Part shown: piece after piece, positions 33,446-43,222 of the stretch | Numbering within the stretch: the first letter of the stretch is position 1 | Layout: each line of letters begins with the position of its first letter | From: Parafilimonas terrae | Lineage (GTDB): Bacteria > Bacteroidota > Bacteroidia > Chitinophagales > Chitinophagaceae | Assembly (NCBI RefSeq): GCF_900115755.1 | Contig: NZ_FOXQ01000002.1 | Location: 1-64,000, forward strand | Length of the DNA stretch: 64,000 bases | Direction of reading: 5' to 3' | Program-made: the position numbers and the translations under genes | Notes under the pieces: generated by a model | The model's database searches: none | What the model was told of the DNA's origin: nothing | The model's input: the letters and a program-made list of their open reading frames with translations, nothing else

Positions 33446-33902
33446 ATGTATAAAGCATATTGATTTTATTTTGATGGCCTATATGCTGAAAATAGCCCAT
33501 TGTTTTCTTAGGCGCCATTACAAACAAAGGCAAAGAATAAATTTTAAGGATGTGCGAAACACCTCTGTGGCTATCTCATTTGAAAAATTATTATACAGAT
33601 CACGTTTTATTTTATCAACAGCGGTCTTAAGCGAATTACGCGATAGCCGCTTTGGAATTCATTTTTGGCTCAAACGGTGGAATAACTGAAATGCAGGGCT
33701 GGCATTTAACTGCGGTTAACAGCGGTAATGTCGCTTTGTATTTTTCAGCAAGCATAACAGGTGTTTTAAATGGTAAGAAAATGCAATGCGAAAAACTAAT
33801 TACGCTGCCTGAATACAATGAGCGGTATCACTTAATGAATTGATAATAGTCATTCAAAAACAGGCATAGAATTGCTTGTTTTGATAAACAAAACATTGAA
33901 TA
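33446..33902. other. Region between attachment scar and flavodoxin gene
   Basis: Two overlapping short plus-strand reading frames (33471-33689, 72 residues; 33652-33843, 63 residues) are present. The second has a plausible protein-like composition (GWHLTAVNSGNVALYFSASI). They may be pieces of one decayed gene, since they overlap in different frames. I cannot assign either. Confidence 0.4.
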
Positions 33903-34451
33903 ATGAATGGCATTATTATTTATACAAGTAAATATGGGGCAACTAAACAGTATGCGGAATGGCTGGGCGAAATGTTGAACCTGCCGGCTATATCTTCAAA
34001 CAGGATAATGAAGAATAAATTAAAAAAATACAACTACATTTTATTAGGTACTCCTGTTTATTTTGGAAGATTTAAGTTAAACGCCTGGCTCCGGCATAAC
34101 ATAAAAACGCTTATAGATAAGAAACTGCTTCTCTTTATTGTAAGTGCTGCAACTTCAGAATAAACAGAAAAGAGGAATAAGTTTATAGAAGATAATATGC
34201 CGCAGGAGCTGAGGCCACAGTGCAAATTCTTTTTTGTGCCGGGACGGGTTATTCACAAAAAGCTTACATTAAGAGACAAGCTTGTTTTAAGGCTTGCGGC
34301 GCTTTTTGAAAAAGACCCGGTAAGGGAAAAGGTGCTGAATGAAGATCGGGATGGCGTGAGAAAAGAAGAACTTTTACCACTAATAAATGAAGCGCAGTTT
34401 TCCTGCATAGATAAGGTTACACATGAGCATAGGAGCATGGGTTTCAGGTAA
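33903..34451 (+). pseudogene. Flavodoxin-domain protein broken by one in-frame stop
   Basis: The first part (33903-34163) starts MNGIIIYTSKYGATKQYAEW, the phosphate-binding loop of flavodoxin-fold proteins related to HemG, and continues to IVSAATSE, then a TAA at 34161-34163. The same frame then continues without any shift (TEKRNKFIEDNMPQELRPQC) to the stop at 34449-34451. The second part has the expected C-terminal segments, including FFFVPGRV. A single nonsense codon therefore separates the halves of an otherwise intact gene of about 182 residues. Sequencing error or readthrough are the alternatives. Confidence 0.8.
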
Positions 34452-34477
34452 ATATTTTAATCGGGTAAATCCATTTT

Positions 34478-34588
34478 ATGATTGTAATTATTGCCGGGCT
34501 GCCCGGCTCAGGTAAAAGTTATTTCGCCGGCCGTATAGCACAAATGTTAAGTGTGGCTTATATAAACAACGATAAAATAATTCATTAA
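34478..34588 (+). pseudogene. Truncated P-loop kinase
   Basis: The 36-residue frame is MIVIIAGLPGSGKSYFAGRI then AQMLSVAYINNDKIIH and stops. The Walker A motif GLPGSGKS is clear, as in small adenylate-kinase-like ATPases of about 170 residues. The rest is missing, and the gene runs into the end of the usp gene on the other strand. It is probably the surviving start of a kinase gene cut by deletion. Confidence 0.65.
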
Positions 34589-34591
34589 TGA

Positions 34592-35431
34592 CTATTTATT
34601 GTGTGCGATAAATAAAGGAAGGTTTGTGTTTTTCATGAGCACATCAGCCATACTCTGCCTGAACCATCTTGAAATGCGGCCCCTGCGATAAGCACCTAAA
34701 ACAACCAAAGCCTCGGTAGTTTGCTGTTGCAAATAAGCGAGGATAGTGTTTTCCGGTTCACCTTTCAAAATAACATATTCTGCTTCGGGCAAATGACGTT
34801 TCATAAATTCTTTCATCAAATTATTATCAGGCAAAAGCGATGATTGTTCAACCGGTTTTACCGATAAAACTTTTGCTGGTAAATGGTGTAATACCGCAAG
34901 ATTGTAACAGAACATTTTTATGGCATAAACAGATGAAGGATCACCGTCGTACAAAAAAATAAGGGATTGAAACGGTTGATGTTTTTCAGGTACAACTATT
35001 ACAGGGCATTGTACATCTGCAAGCACATCGCTTAAAAAATCGGAAGGAAATTCGACATGATAAGTTGTAAAATTTTCCTTTTTTCCCACTACCAGCATAT
35101 CTGCATAAATGCTTTCATGCAGCAAATCTTTTACTGCTACATTTTTTTTATGATGAATAGAAAACTCTATTCCTGCTTCTTCGCATGCTGATTTAAAAAG
35201 AAGAATAGATTGTTTACGAGCAGTTTTATCTTTTTCGTTTAACTCGTTCAATTTTTTTTCCGATACTTTATTATCTACAATCAAATCAGCAAAACGATAG
35301 CTGTGATAAATCATATCATCCAAAAAAATCCCTACAAGATGTGTATGACTTTGCTTTGCAAGCTGAATAGCATATTCCGCAGTGGCTTTCTGGTATTTCA
35401 AGCCATCGAAAGCGGCAATTATTTTTTTCAT
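34592..35431 (-). CDS. Universal stress protein (tandem UspA domains)
   Basis: The product has 279 residues from the ATG at 35431 (MKKIIAAFDGLKYQKATAEY). Earlier in-frame starts have no coding look. Two UspA-type halves are visible: the first has the beta-strand start KKIIAAFDG and a helix YAIQLAKQ, the second has YDGDPSSVYAIKMFCYNLAV and LVVLGAYRRGRISRWFRQSM, a partial ATP-binding loop. These proteins help survival under starvation or redox stress. A second Usp gene (42227) and PEP synthase lie nearby. Confidence 0.85.
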   Translation of the reverse strand: MKKIIAAFDGLKYQKATAEYAIQLAKQSHTHLVGIFLDDMIYHSYRFADLIVDNKVSEKKLNELNEKDKTARKQSILLFKSACEEAGIEFSIHHKKNVAVKDLLHESIYADMLVVGKKENFTTYHVEFPSDFLSDVLADVQCPVIVVPEKHQPFQSLIFLYDGDPSSVYAIKMFCYNLAVLHHLPAKVLSVKPVEQSSLLPDNNLMKEFMKRHLPEAEYVILKGEPENTILAYLQQQTTEALVVLGAYRRGRISRWFRQSMADVLMKNTNLPLFIAHNK

Positions 35432-36121
35432 ACCATAATTTGAGTAAACAATAATAAAGAGACAACGCTCCATAAATACTGACGACAAAAAGAAGTATCC
35501 ATGATTTTTATCAGCTATAAAGCCAGTTTAAGATTTTTGAGCAGTTGAATAATGAAAGACGAAACCAGGCTGGTAATTGAAATGACTAGTAAATTTAGTA
35601 CTTCCTTTTTTGCCTTGTCAAAAAGGCTGGTTTCTATTAATGCATTTGCCTGCTGCCGCCAACAGTTTTTTCTTTATCTAAAATGTCTGTGTATTCATGC
35701 GGTTTATCAGCGTTGTATTTTGTAATGTATTTAAAACAGCAAGTGCTTTGCAACTGAATATTGCGTATGATGCCAATGTATCCATAAAATGTTTTAAGCT
35801 GCCCCGGAACGACCGGTTTCTCATCCTTGTCATCCATGTAGGCCATTCATAAAAAAGTGCGCAGCTTTTTTACTTCCTCATGAATATCGCCTGCATTAAA
35901 TTTTTTAGAGATCTTAAGTAACGCGAGTTCGGGATAAGAAGTTTGATTTATTTTGAATATAAAGTTGTTCAATTTTTATTACTATTCGGGAGATTTCTCC
36001 TATCGTCGAAATGACGTGTACCTCGTTCCTTATCCCGAACTAACGTTAAGTGATAATTTATTGAATGTTTTAAATATGCCCTCAACTATCTCAGCTATTT
36101 CTTTTTGTTTCATACAAAACT
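35432..36121. other. Intergenic stretch with MITE-like repeat
   Basis: A minus-strand reading frame at 35637-35846 (69 residues) is present but has no recognisable features. Otherwise the region holds a 130-bp repeat element (35919-36048) and promoter sequence. It separates two minus-strand genes. Confidence 0.45.
35919..36048. mobile_element. MITE-like element with terminal inverted repeats
   Basis: The left end TAACGCGAGTTCGGGATAAG (35919-35938) and the right end CTTATCCCGAACTAACGTTA (36029-36048) pair in reverse complement over 20 bases with 2 mismatches. A TTAAG sequence flanks or overlaps both ends (35914-35918; 36046-36050), possibly a target duplication. The interior has CGGGAGATTTCTCC and TCGAAATGACG, which I associate with dispersed repeats of this phylum. 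It has no coding capacity, so it would need a transposase elsewhere. Confidence 0.65.
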
Positions 36122-38512
36122 CTAAGCTGGCAAACGCAATAATTTTTCGGCCTTGTTAATGTTTTCAATTCCTTTAAGCAAGGCATCTGCATTGAAAGAA
36201 ATGCTATTGATACCCTCTTCAACAAGAAACTGTGCAAACTCCGGAAAATCACTCGGCGCCTGGCCGCACAAGCCTATATGTGTGCCACATGCATTTGCTT
36301 TCTTTATTACCGTGTTTATCATTTTCCTTGCCGCTTCATTTTGCTCACTGAAAATGCCTGACACTAAAGTTGAATCTCTGTCAACACCCAGGGTAAGCTG
36401 CGTTAAATCATTTGAACCAATGGAAAATCCATCAAATAATTCAGCAAACTGTTCGGCCAGTAAAACGTTGGAAGGTATTTCTGCCATCACATAAATTTCA
36501 AGTGATTCATCTTCGTTTTTATTTAAGCCAAACTCTGTCATAACCTCTATTACTTTTTTTCCCTCTTCAATAGTTCTGCAAAACGGGATCATTATTTTTA
36601 CATTGTTCAGCCCCATTTCTCCCCGCACTTTTTTTATAGCGGCGCATTCAAGCTTAAAGCCATCTTTATATAAATCGCTATAATATCTTGAAGCGCCCCT
36701 GAAACCCAACATTGGATTTTCTTCTTCAGGCTCAAATTGTTTACCGCCTATGAGATTGGCATATTCATTTGTTTTAAAATCGCTCATGCGCACAATTACA
36801 TCCTTGGGATAGAATGCAGCCGCGATGGTAGCGATGCCCTGAGAAAGCCTGTCAACAAAAAATTCTTTTTTATCACTATAACCTTGCGTAAGCTTTTTTA
36901 TTTTTTGTTTAGCTGATCTGTCTTTCACTAAATCAAAATTCACCAGGGCCATCGGGTGTGCTTGTATAAAATGGGTGATAATAAATTCAAGCCGTAATAA
37001 GCCAACGCCATCATTTGGATAAAAGGATAATTGAAACGCTTTATCCGGGTCTGCCAATATCAGCATTACTTCTGTGGAGTCAGGCTTCTTTAGTTTGCTG
37101 ACATCAATTTCCTTTTTTTCAAAATTCAACTTGTCTTCATAAACATAACCCGTGCTTCCTTCGCAGCAACTTACTGTAACAGTTTGCCCGTCTTTAATTG
37201 CAGCAGTGGCATTGGTACAACCAACAACTGCCGGCACACCCTGTTCGCGGGCCACAATAGAAGCATGACTTGTTCTGCCACCTTTGTTGGTAATAATAGC
37301 AGATACCTTTTTTAATATAGGGTCCCAGTCGGGGCTTGTAATATCTGTAACTATTATTTCACCCTGTTTCAGTTTTGATGCATCATTCGGCGATAAAAGA
37401 ATGCGTGCAATGCCTGCAGCAACTTTTTCTCCTATCGCATTGCCTGATGTTAATACGGTGCCTTTCTCTTTTAGTTTGTATTCTTCAATAAACGTTGTAT
37501 TTTTTTGTGAATGCACAGTTTCCGGTCTTGCCTGTATAATAAATAATTCATTCGTCAGGCCGTCTTTTGCCCATTCAATATCCATCTGTTTTTGATAATG
37601 ATCTTCGATGAGTAAAGCCCAGTTGGCAAGCTGTATTATTTCATCATTATTTAAAACATACTGAGTACGTTTTTTTAAAGGCGTGCTTATATTGATAGTG
37701 GATGCATTTGATTTTTTACGTGCATACACCATTGTCTGCAATTTTGAGCCGGTCTTTTTTTGAATGATGGCATTTTTTCCCTGGCGCAGCGTTGGCTTGA
37801 AAATATAAAATTCATCGGGTGTTACGGCGCCTTGTACAATGTTTTCACCCAGCCCCCAAACACCTGCAAGATGAATTACATCTCTAAACCCCGATTCAGG
37901 CTCAAGGGTGAAGCCTACGCCGGAACAGGCCTTGTCTGAACGGACCATTTTTTGCACACCGGCTGATAGTAAAACTTTGTCATGCTCAAAGCCATTGTCT
38001 TCACGGTACTTGATTGCGCGTGCAGTATACAGAGAAGTGAAACATTTATGCACGGCTTCAACAACTGCGTTGTCGCCTTTGATGTTTAAATAAGATTCAT
38101 GCTGGCCGGCAAAACTTGCATGGGGCAGGTCTTCTGCGGTTGCACTGCTTCGAACGGCAACTTCGACTGGCTTGTTTTTGCATAGCTCATGATAATGCTG
38201 AATAATTTCAGTTGCAATTTCATCGGGCATTTTTGCATTTGCCATTAATGCCCTTGCCTTAGCGCTTATTTCATCAAGATTAGAATAATTTTTCTTATCA
38301 AGCGATGATAAAACCTGCTGAAGTGCACCCGTTATTCCATTCGCCTCTAAAAACTTTTTGAATGCATAAGATGTGGTTGCAAAGCCATCAGGAACACGAA
38401 TGCCTTTTGATGAAAGCTTATTATACATTTCGCCCAGCGATGCATTTTTACCACCGACAGATGCAACATCGTCAATGCCTGTTTCGTTGAATTTTTTTAT
38501 ATATGGTTCCAT
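36122..38512 (-). CDS. ppsA: Phosphoenolpyruvate synthase
   Basis: The 796-residue protein starts at 38512 (MEPYIKKFNETGIDDVASVG). It turns pyruvate and ATP into PEP, AMP and phosphate for gluconeogenesis. The N-terminal ATP-binding domain contains GGKNASLGEMYN and RSSATAEDLPHASFAGQHES. The central phosphohistidine motif GGRTSHASIVAREQGVPAVV is at about residue 415. The C-terminal PEP/pyruvate-binding barrel has SNDLTQLTLGVDRDS and a catalytic Cys in HIGLCGQAPSD. The further upstream ATG at 38569 adds a sequence that does not resemble the family. Confidence 0.93.
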   Translation of the reverse strand: MEPYIKKFNETGIDDVASVGGKNASLGEMYNKLSSKGIRVPDGFATTSYAFKKFLEANGITGALQQVLSSLDKKNYSNLDEISAKARALMANAKMPDEIATEIIQHYHELCKNKPVEVAVRSSATAEDLPHASFAGQHESYLNIKGDNAVVEAVHKCFTSLYTARAIKYREDNGFEHDKVLLSAGVQKMVRSDKACSGVGFTLEPESGFRDVIHLAGVWGLGENIVQGAVTPDEFYIFKPTLRQGKNAIIQKKTGSKLQTMVYARKKSNASTINISTPLKKRTQYVLNNDEIIQLANWALLIEDHYQKQMDIEWAKDGLTNELFIIQARPETVHSQKNTTFIEEYKLKEKGTVLTSGNAIGEKVAAGIARILLSPNDASKLKQGEIIVTDITSPDWDPILKKVSAIITNKGGRTSHASIVAREQGVPAVVGCTNATAAIKDGQTVTVSCCEGSTGYVYEDKLNFEKKEIDVSKLKKPDSTEVMLILADPDKAFQLSFYPNDGVGLLRLEFIITHFIQAHPMALVNFDLVKDRSAKQKIKKLTQGYSDKKEFFVDRLSQGIATIAAAFYPKDVIVRMSDFKTNEYANLIGGKQFEPEEENPMLGFRGASRYYSDLYKDGFKLECAAIKKVRGEMGLNNVKIMIPFCRTIEEGKKVIEVMTEFGLNKNEDESLEIYVMAEIPSNVLLAEQFAELFDGFSIGSNDLTQLTLGVDRDSTLVSGIFSEQNEAARKMINTVIKKANACGTHIGLCGQAPSDFPEFAQFLVEEGINSISFNADALLKGIENINKAEKLLRLPA

Positions 38513-38690
38513 AGTTAATTGTTGAACAACAAATATGCCCGAAAGGGTATTTATGACCGTGACTGCCATTAGTAGCGCTAATGACCATTGTCAATAATGC
38601 CATTAGCCTTCGTATGTTTTTGTTACCTGTATATTCTGCCGGAAAATGACTGCTGGCAACAGCAGATAGTAACGTGTGTAACGTTTCACA

Positions 38691-38852
38691 TTAAAATTTA
38701 TGCTGGATGAAATATTCATAAAATTTCAATAAAACATATTCAACAAATTCTCTAAGGTATTTATAACCAAATACCATTATCATCAGCACTATCAGCCAGG
38801 CCATCATTTCATGAGTGCCGGCCGGAATGTTTTTAAGATTGATTTCTTTCAT
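38691..38852 (-). CDS. Small membrane protein, 53 residues
   Basis: The minus-strand frame starts at the ATG at 38852 and encodes MKEINLKNIPAGTHEMMAWL, then a hydrophobic helix IVLMIMVFGYKYL followed by an amphipathic tail ending IQHKF. It is too short for standard ORF size limits but has a complete, protein-like sequence. It would be anchored in the inner membrane. No family is known to me. It lies between ppsA and the DUF1003 gene and points towards ppsA. Confidence 0.5.
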   Translation of the reverse strand: MKEINLKNIPAGTHEMMAWLIVLMIMVFGYKYLREFVEYVLLKFYEYFIQHKF

Positions 38853-39032
38853 AACAATCTTTTATAGTATCAAACCTATTAAGCTTAAAGTAGCTTTTAC
38901 ATGACGTGTATCAGTTGGGGAAATGATTAAGGGATTACATATTTATAAGCACAATTAGTGGGTGGAATGACCTATGTCATTTAACAAGATCAATAAGTTG
39001 CTGTATTTGCAAGATGATAAATTATTCTGTGT
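38853..39032. other. Divergent promoter region
   Basis: This is the 180-base space between the small membrane-protein gene (minus) and the DUF1003 gene (plus). It is AT-rich and probably carries the promoters of both. No certain box is called. Confidence 0.4.
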
Positions 39033-39581
39033 ATGACAGAGAAAGATAAGTTTTATGATTTGCTGCAAAGTGAAAACCTGCAGCATGAGAAATTACATGA
39101 TATTGTTATAAAAGCAATCGAAGAAGAAAAGCTTATTACCAACAAGCTGATGGAGTTTGAAGAAAGAGAAACCTCTTTTAGTGAACGTGTGGCTGATCGG
39201 GTGGCGGCATTTGGTGGAAGCTGGCAATTTATCATCGTTTTTGTTTTCTTTTTAATTGCCTGGATGACTATAAATATCTTATTGCTGAAAAAAGCGTTTG
39301 ATCCATACCCCTTTATCTTACTGAATCTTTTCTTATCGGCGCTTGCTGCGGTGCAGGCGCCGGTTATTATGATGAGCCAAAACCGTAAGGAAGAAAAAGA
39401 CAGGCGCAGGGCTATAAACGACTATCTTATTAACCTGAAAGCTGAGATCGAAATACGCAATATGCATCAGAAACTTGACCTGCTTATTGCTGAGCAAATG
39501 AAAACGCTTTTTGATATTCAAAAAGTGCAGGTAGAATTAATGGAAGACATAAAAACGGTGATTAATAAACCAGCGGTTTAA
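39033..39581 (+). CDS. DUF1003 membrane protein
   Basis: The 182-residue product has an N-terminal acidic coiled segment, then the DUF1003 signature: SERVADRVAAFGGSWQFIIV with a first membrane helix, a loop with DPYPFILLNLFLSALAAVQA as second helix, and QNRKEEKDRRRAINDYLINL after it. The C-terminus is a long helix. The family has an unknown role and is linked to stress gene clusters. The next gene begins with no gap after its stop. Confidence 0.88.
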   Translation: MTEKDKFYDLLQSENLQHEKLHDIVIKAIEEEKLITNKLMEFEERETSFSERVADRVAAFGGSWQFIIVFVFFLIAWMTINILLLKKAFDPYPFILLNLFLSALAAVQAPVIMMSQNRKEEKDRRRAINDYLINLKAEIEIRNMHQKLDLLIAEQMKTLFDIQKVQVELMEDIKTVINKPAV

Positions 39582-40610
39582 TTGGACTCATTAACACATA
39601 TAGTCATTGGCGCCTGTATTGGCGAGGCTTTTGCCGGTAAAAAACTAGGCAAAAAAGCAATGTTGTGGGGAGCCTTGGTTCAAAGCTTTCCGGATATAGA
39701 TTTTATTGCAGGCGCATGGTTAAACCCGGCTGAAAATTTGCTGGCACATCGTGGATTTACACACTCTTTGCTGTTTGCAGGCATTGCGGTTACACTGCTG
39801 GCGTTGCTTGCAGAAAGGCTGCACAGGCCGCATAATATTTCTTTAAAAACGTGGATACTGTTTTTTATCGTTGAAATGTTGGTTCATATTTTTATTGATG
39901 GTTTTAATGCCTATGGTATTGGATGGCTGGAACCTTTCTCACACCATCGCTTTTCATTCAATGCCATTTTTGTTATTGATCCTTTCTTTTCTATTTGGGC
40001 CGGTATTGCATTTTTGCTGCTGCTGATTATAAAAGTACACCGCCGAAAAAGAAAATTCTGGTGGAAGTTTGGCGTTATGCTTCCGGCTCTTTATTTATGT
40101 TATTGCTGCATCAATAAAATAAAAATTGATTCAGCAATAAAGAAAACTTTCTCGGCTGAACATATCTCTTATACAAATTATTTTTCAACGACAACACCTT
40201 TTAATAATTTATTGTGGTATACAGTTGCTGAAACAGACAGCGGTTTTTATGTTGGTTACCGCTCCTTATTTGATGAGCAGCTTAGGATGCAACTGCATTT
40301 TTTTCCGCGCAATGAATATCTTTTAAAAAATGTATCAGACCAGGCAGCATTGCAAAATTTAAAACGTTTTTCGAAAGGTTTTTATACCGCTTCATTGCAA
40401 AATGATACGCTCGTATTTAACGATTTACGCTTTGGCCAGATTGCAGGCTGGCAAAATGCTGATGCACCATTTGCTTTTCATTATTTTTTACAATATAGCG
40501 ACAATGCGCTTGTTGTGCAACGCGGTCGCTTTGCCGGCTGGAGCAAGGGAAGTATTGCAGCCTTACTGGAGAGAATTAGCGGAGATCAGCCGTGGCGTCT
40601 CTTAAAATAA
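39582..40610 (+). CDS. Metal-dependent membrane hydrolase (YdjM-like)
   Basis: The 342-residue product starts with a TTG codon directly after the DUF1003 stop (DSLTHIVIGACIGEAFAGKK). The pattern PDIDFIAGAW and AHRGFTHSLLF, then HIFIDGFNAYG, supplies the His/Asp residues typical of LexA-regulated membrane-bound hydrolases. Five or more membrane helices are visible in the first half. The C-terminal third is soluble and periplasmic by inference. Its end overlaps the convergent PLD-type gene by 25 bases. Confidence 0.85.
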   Translation: MDSLTHIVIGACIGEAFAGKKLGKKAMLWGALVQSFPDIDFIAGAWLNPAENLLAHRGFTHSLLFAGIAVTLLALLAERLHRPHNISLKTWILFFIVEMLVHIFIDGFNAYGIGWLEPFSHHRFSFNAIFVIDPFFSIWAGIAFLLLLIIKVHRRKRKFWWKFGVMLPALYLCYCCINKIKIDSAIKKTFSAEHISYTNYFSTTTPFNNLLWYTVAETDSGFYVGYRSLFDEQLRMQLHFFPRNEYLLKNVSDQAALQNLKRFSKGFYTASLQNDTLVFNDLRFGQIAGWQNADAPFAFHYFLQYSDNALVVQRGRFAGWSKGSIAALLERISGDQPWRLLK

Positions 40611-41764
40611 AAAGTAAAAAGGTAAAGTATTATACGATAAGTATCGAAACAAATTCGCTGCCATGCACGCATAAAAAAGGTTACTTTTCCATCGTATTCG
40701 GCTTCTGTAATTTGTATGCAGTCTTCACGGATTATTTTCTGCAAAATCGTTTCTGTTTTTTTTGCGAAAGGTGCATCCAGCACATCAAGATTTAATTCAA
40801 TGCTCGCATAAGCGCTTATGTTATTAAGGTTATATGAACCAGCCGTAACGAATTTTTTATCAGCCGTGCTGAGCTTGCCGTGTAAAACCGTTTTTTTGTA
40901 TTCATATATTTCAATATTGTTTTTAAACAACCACCTATATATGTAACGTTCAGCCTGCTTTGCCAGCTGTACATCCGATATTCCCGCAGCAATGACCTTT
41001 ATTTTTACGCCACGCCTGGCAGCAGCGCTTAAATGCTTTTTTATAAGAGCGCCCGGCAAAAAATAGCTTGACATAATTGTTACGGAATACTGAGCCTGTT
41101 TCAGCATATCGGTATAGGTTTTTGAAACCTGTTTTTTACCACGCACCCAATCATTCACACGGGCACGGATCATGCAGGTTTCATTTGGTATGAAGAACTT
41201 TTCAGGTAGTATAAACCTGGTCCTGAATCGTCTGCCCCACATAGATTTATCCCATATATCAGCGCAAATTTTATTTAAATTAAAGGAAGCCTCGCCTTGT
41301 ACATGCAATGCCCAGTCGAGCCACGCAGGTTCATCCAGATCGTTATAGCGATTGGTAATATTTACGCCGCCAACCAAACCGGTAAATGCATCAGCTACTA
41401 CAACTTTATGGTGCAGCCTTCTTCCAAAATAGAAATAACGGCTTTTGAATATCGGATTAAACCAGCGAAAATGAATGCCGGCTGATTTAAGGCTGTCTAT
41501 GCATGCCTTTGAGATATTTCTTGATGCATAGCCATCTAGTACAATAAAAACCTGAACGCCTTTCCCGGCCGCTTTCAATAATGCGTTTATAAAACGGTTA
41601 CCTGTTTCATCTTCATTAAAAATATACATCTGGAGATGAATGATGGTATGCGCCCGGTTAATGATGTGTTCCAGCAAATCAAAATATTGCTTTCCTCCAC
41701 GCACCAGCGTTACTTTATTGTGCATTGTGTAATTGAATACAGAATTATGTTTACTGAATGAAGA
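40586..41764 (-). CDS. Phospholipase D / cardiolipin synthase family protein
   Basis: The product has 392 residues from 41764 (MSSFSKHNSVFNYTMHNKVT); an earlier ATG at 41788 adds 8 residues. It has two HKD motifs: HHKVVVADAFTGLVGGVNIT near residue 120 and HGKLSTADKKFVTAGSYNLN near residue 295. Cardiolipin synthases of this type join two phosphatidylglycerols to make cardiolipin. It overlaps the 3' end of the convergent hydrolase gene. Confidence 0.9.
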   Translation of the reverse strand, partial: SSFSKHNSVFNYTMHNKVTLVRGGKQYFDLLEHIINRAHTIIHLQMYIFNEDETGNRFINALLKAAGKGVQVFIVLDGYASRNISKACIDSLKSAGIHFRWFNPIFKSRYFYFGRRLHHKVVVADAFTGLVGGVNITNRYNDLDEPAWLDWALHVQGEASFNLNKICADIWDKSMWGRRFRTRFILPEKFFIPNETCMIRARVNDWVRGKKQVSKTYTDMLKQAQYSVTIMSSYFLPGALIKKHLSAAARRGVKIKVIAAGISDVQLAKQAERYIYRWLFKNNIEIYEYKKTVLHGKLSTADKKFVTAGSYNLNNISAYASIELNLDVLDAPFAKKTETILQKIIREDCIQITEAEYDGKVTFFMRAWQRICFDTYRIILYLFTFYFKRRHG

Positions 41765-41788
41765 CATTATGTTTCGAAATTCCTCCAA

Positions 41789-42226
41789 TGCCTTGAACTT
41801 GGATCTTGTTTTTTTATATAAGATTTAGAAGAAGCAATAAAAACAATAATAAATTATCTTTTTGGTTTAATCATTTGTGTGCAATAAATACAGGCATCTT
41901 ATAATCCTAAAGAATTTCTTCAACGAAGCCCTTTTTAATAGTTCAGAGCGCTGAGCCGGCTCCCTTTTTTAAAACATACTGTATAAAAGATTTTTCTAAA
42001 TGTCAAATTTTAAGAAAAAGCAAAGCATGAGCAACATCACAATAATGTTTAATGGCAGTTATTGTTATCATTTTTTATCTATGCTTATTTCGTAAATCAT
42101 CATTGATAACCATGCATCAAACAATATCTGGTAATTTAAACAGCCAAAGTCAACGGCATCTATCTTTATATTATTGACATTTTGTTGCCAGCAAAATCTT
42201 TTGCATAAAAACTCCTTTTTGCAGGC
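41789..42226. other. Intergenic region, no gene seen
   Basis: This stretch of 438 bases lies between two minus-strand genes and is AT-rich. It contains no clear reading frame and no strong repeat. It probably carries the promoter of the PLD-type gene near 41800. Confidence 0.4.
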
Positions 42227-43048
42227 TTATGATTTGGGCACCAGGTCGTTTTCATGTATAGCCATCAAGGGCACATCAGTATAGAAAATAAAATCTTTTG
42301 ATTGCGATTTATGAAAAGGACCGTGTTTTTTTGGAATAATAATCAACAGGTCTATATTATATTCCTTTGCAAGATCTGTTATGCCCCTCATTATATCTTT
42401 ATTTTTCACAACATGGAATCTTGGGCTTAAAGTAAGCAGGCGATGATCAAGCAACAAATTGTCAACGCTATTGCGGTTAATAACATTCTCATTTTTTGCC
42501 GCATGAAAAACTTCAAGCTCCGCATTGAATAATCTTACAATGGATTCTATTTCTTCGGCAGGTACATCATAAACACCTTTTAAGTCTGTAGCCAAAGCAA
42601 TCTTTTTAATAGTTTGATATTTTGCATTGTGCGGTACAACAATTACCGGATACCTTAAATGCTTTGCGCTGTAAACAGTAGTACTGCCCAGGAAGAAACG
42701 ATCAAGCACGCTGCTGCTATGCGTTGCTATAACCACCGCAAAAGGCCTTTCTGTTTTGCATAACTCTTTTATCTGGTGCCCGGTGGAGCCTAAAATATTT
42801 TTTGTCCTTATACTAATTTTATTATTAACTGCAGCAAGAAGTTTAGTTTTCAGGGTTTCTAATTCTTTCTCTATTCCGGCTTCATCAAACACACTCTCTG
42901 TAACGGGATATTCAGCAACCGCGAGAGGCAACTCCATTATATGCAGCAATACCAGGTCGGCTTTAATATTTACCGCCAGTTGTGCAGCATATAAGGAGGC
43001 ATTTTCTGATACCGTAGAAAAATCTACGGGGGCAATTATCGTTCTCAT
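42227..43048 (-). CDS. Universal stress protein (tandem UspA domains)
   Basis: The 273-residue product begins MRTIIAPVDFSTVSENASLY, the standard Usp start. The first half ends with FAVVIATHSSSVLDRFFLGS and the ATP-loop-like TTVYSAKHLRYPVIVVP. The second half begins KKIALATDLKGVY. It is related to the gene at 34592 but divergent. It stands alone next to a DUF2231-like membrane protein gene. Confidence 0.9.
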   Translation of the reverse strand: MRTIIAPVDFSTVSENASLYAAQLAVNIKADLVLLHIMELPLAVAEYPVTESVFDEAGIEKELETLKTKLLAAVNNKISIRTKNILGSTGHQIKELCKTERPFAVVIATHSSSVLDRFFLGSTTVYSAKHLRYPVIVVPHNAKYQTIKKIALATDLKGVYDVPAEEIESIVRLFNAELEVFHAAKNENVINRNSVDNLLLDHRLLTLSPRFHVVKNKDIMRGITDLAKEYNIDLLIIIPKKHGPFHKSQSKDFIFYTDVPLMAIHENDLVPKS

Positions 43049-43222
43049 ATTAATTGTTTTATGGTATGAAATTATGCAGGCTGTAAAGCAATTTGGCTGA
43101 TGCTAATCAGAGAATGTGATGACTTTAATTATATAACTGAATTTCAAAGCCGGCATCAGTTTTCTTCTCCGGGCCAAGTTTATATAATTACCCATTTCCT
43201 GATTGATTTTTCATCTCTATTA

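Noticed and set aside
35637-35846. 69-residue minus-strand frame
   Set aside because: No recognisable domain, composition like non-coding DNA, and no clear neighbour relation; left unannotated as a gene.
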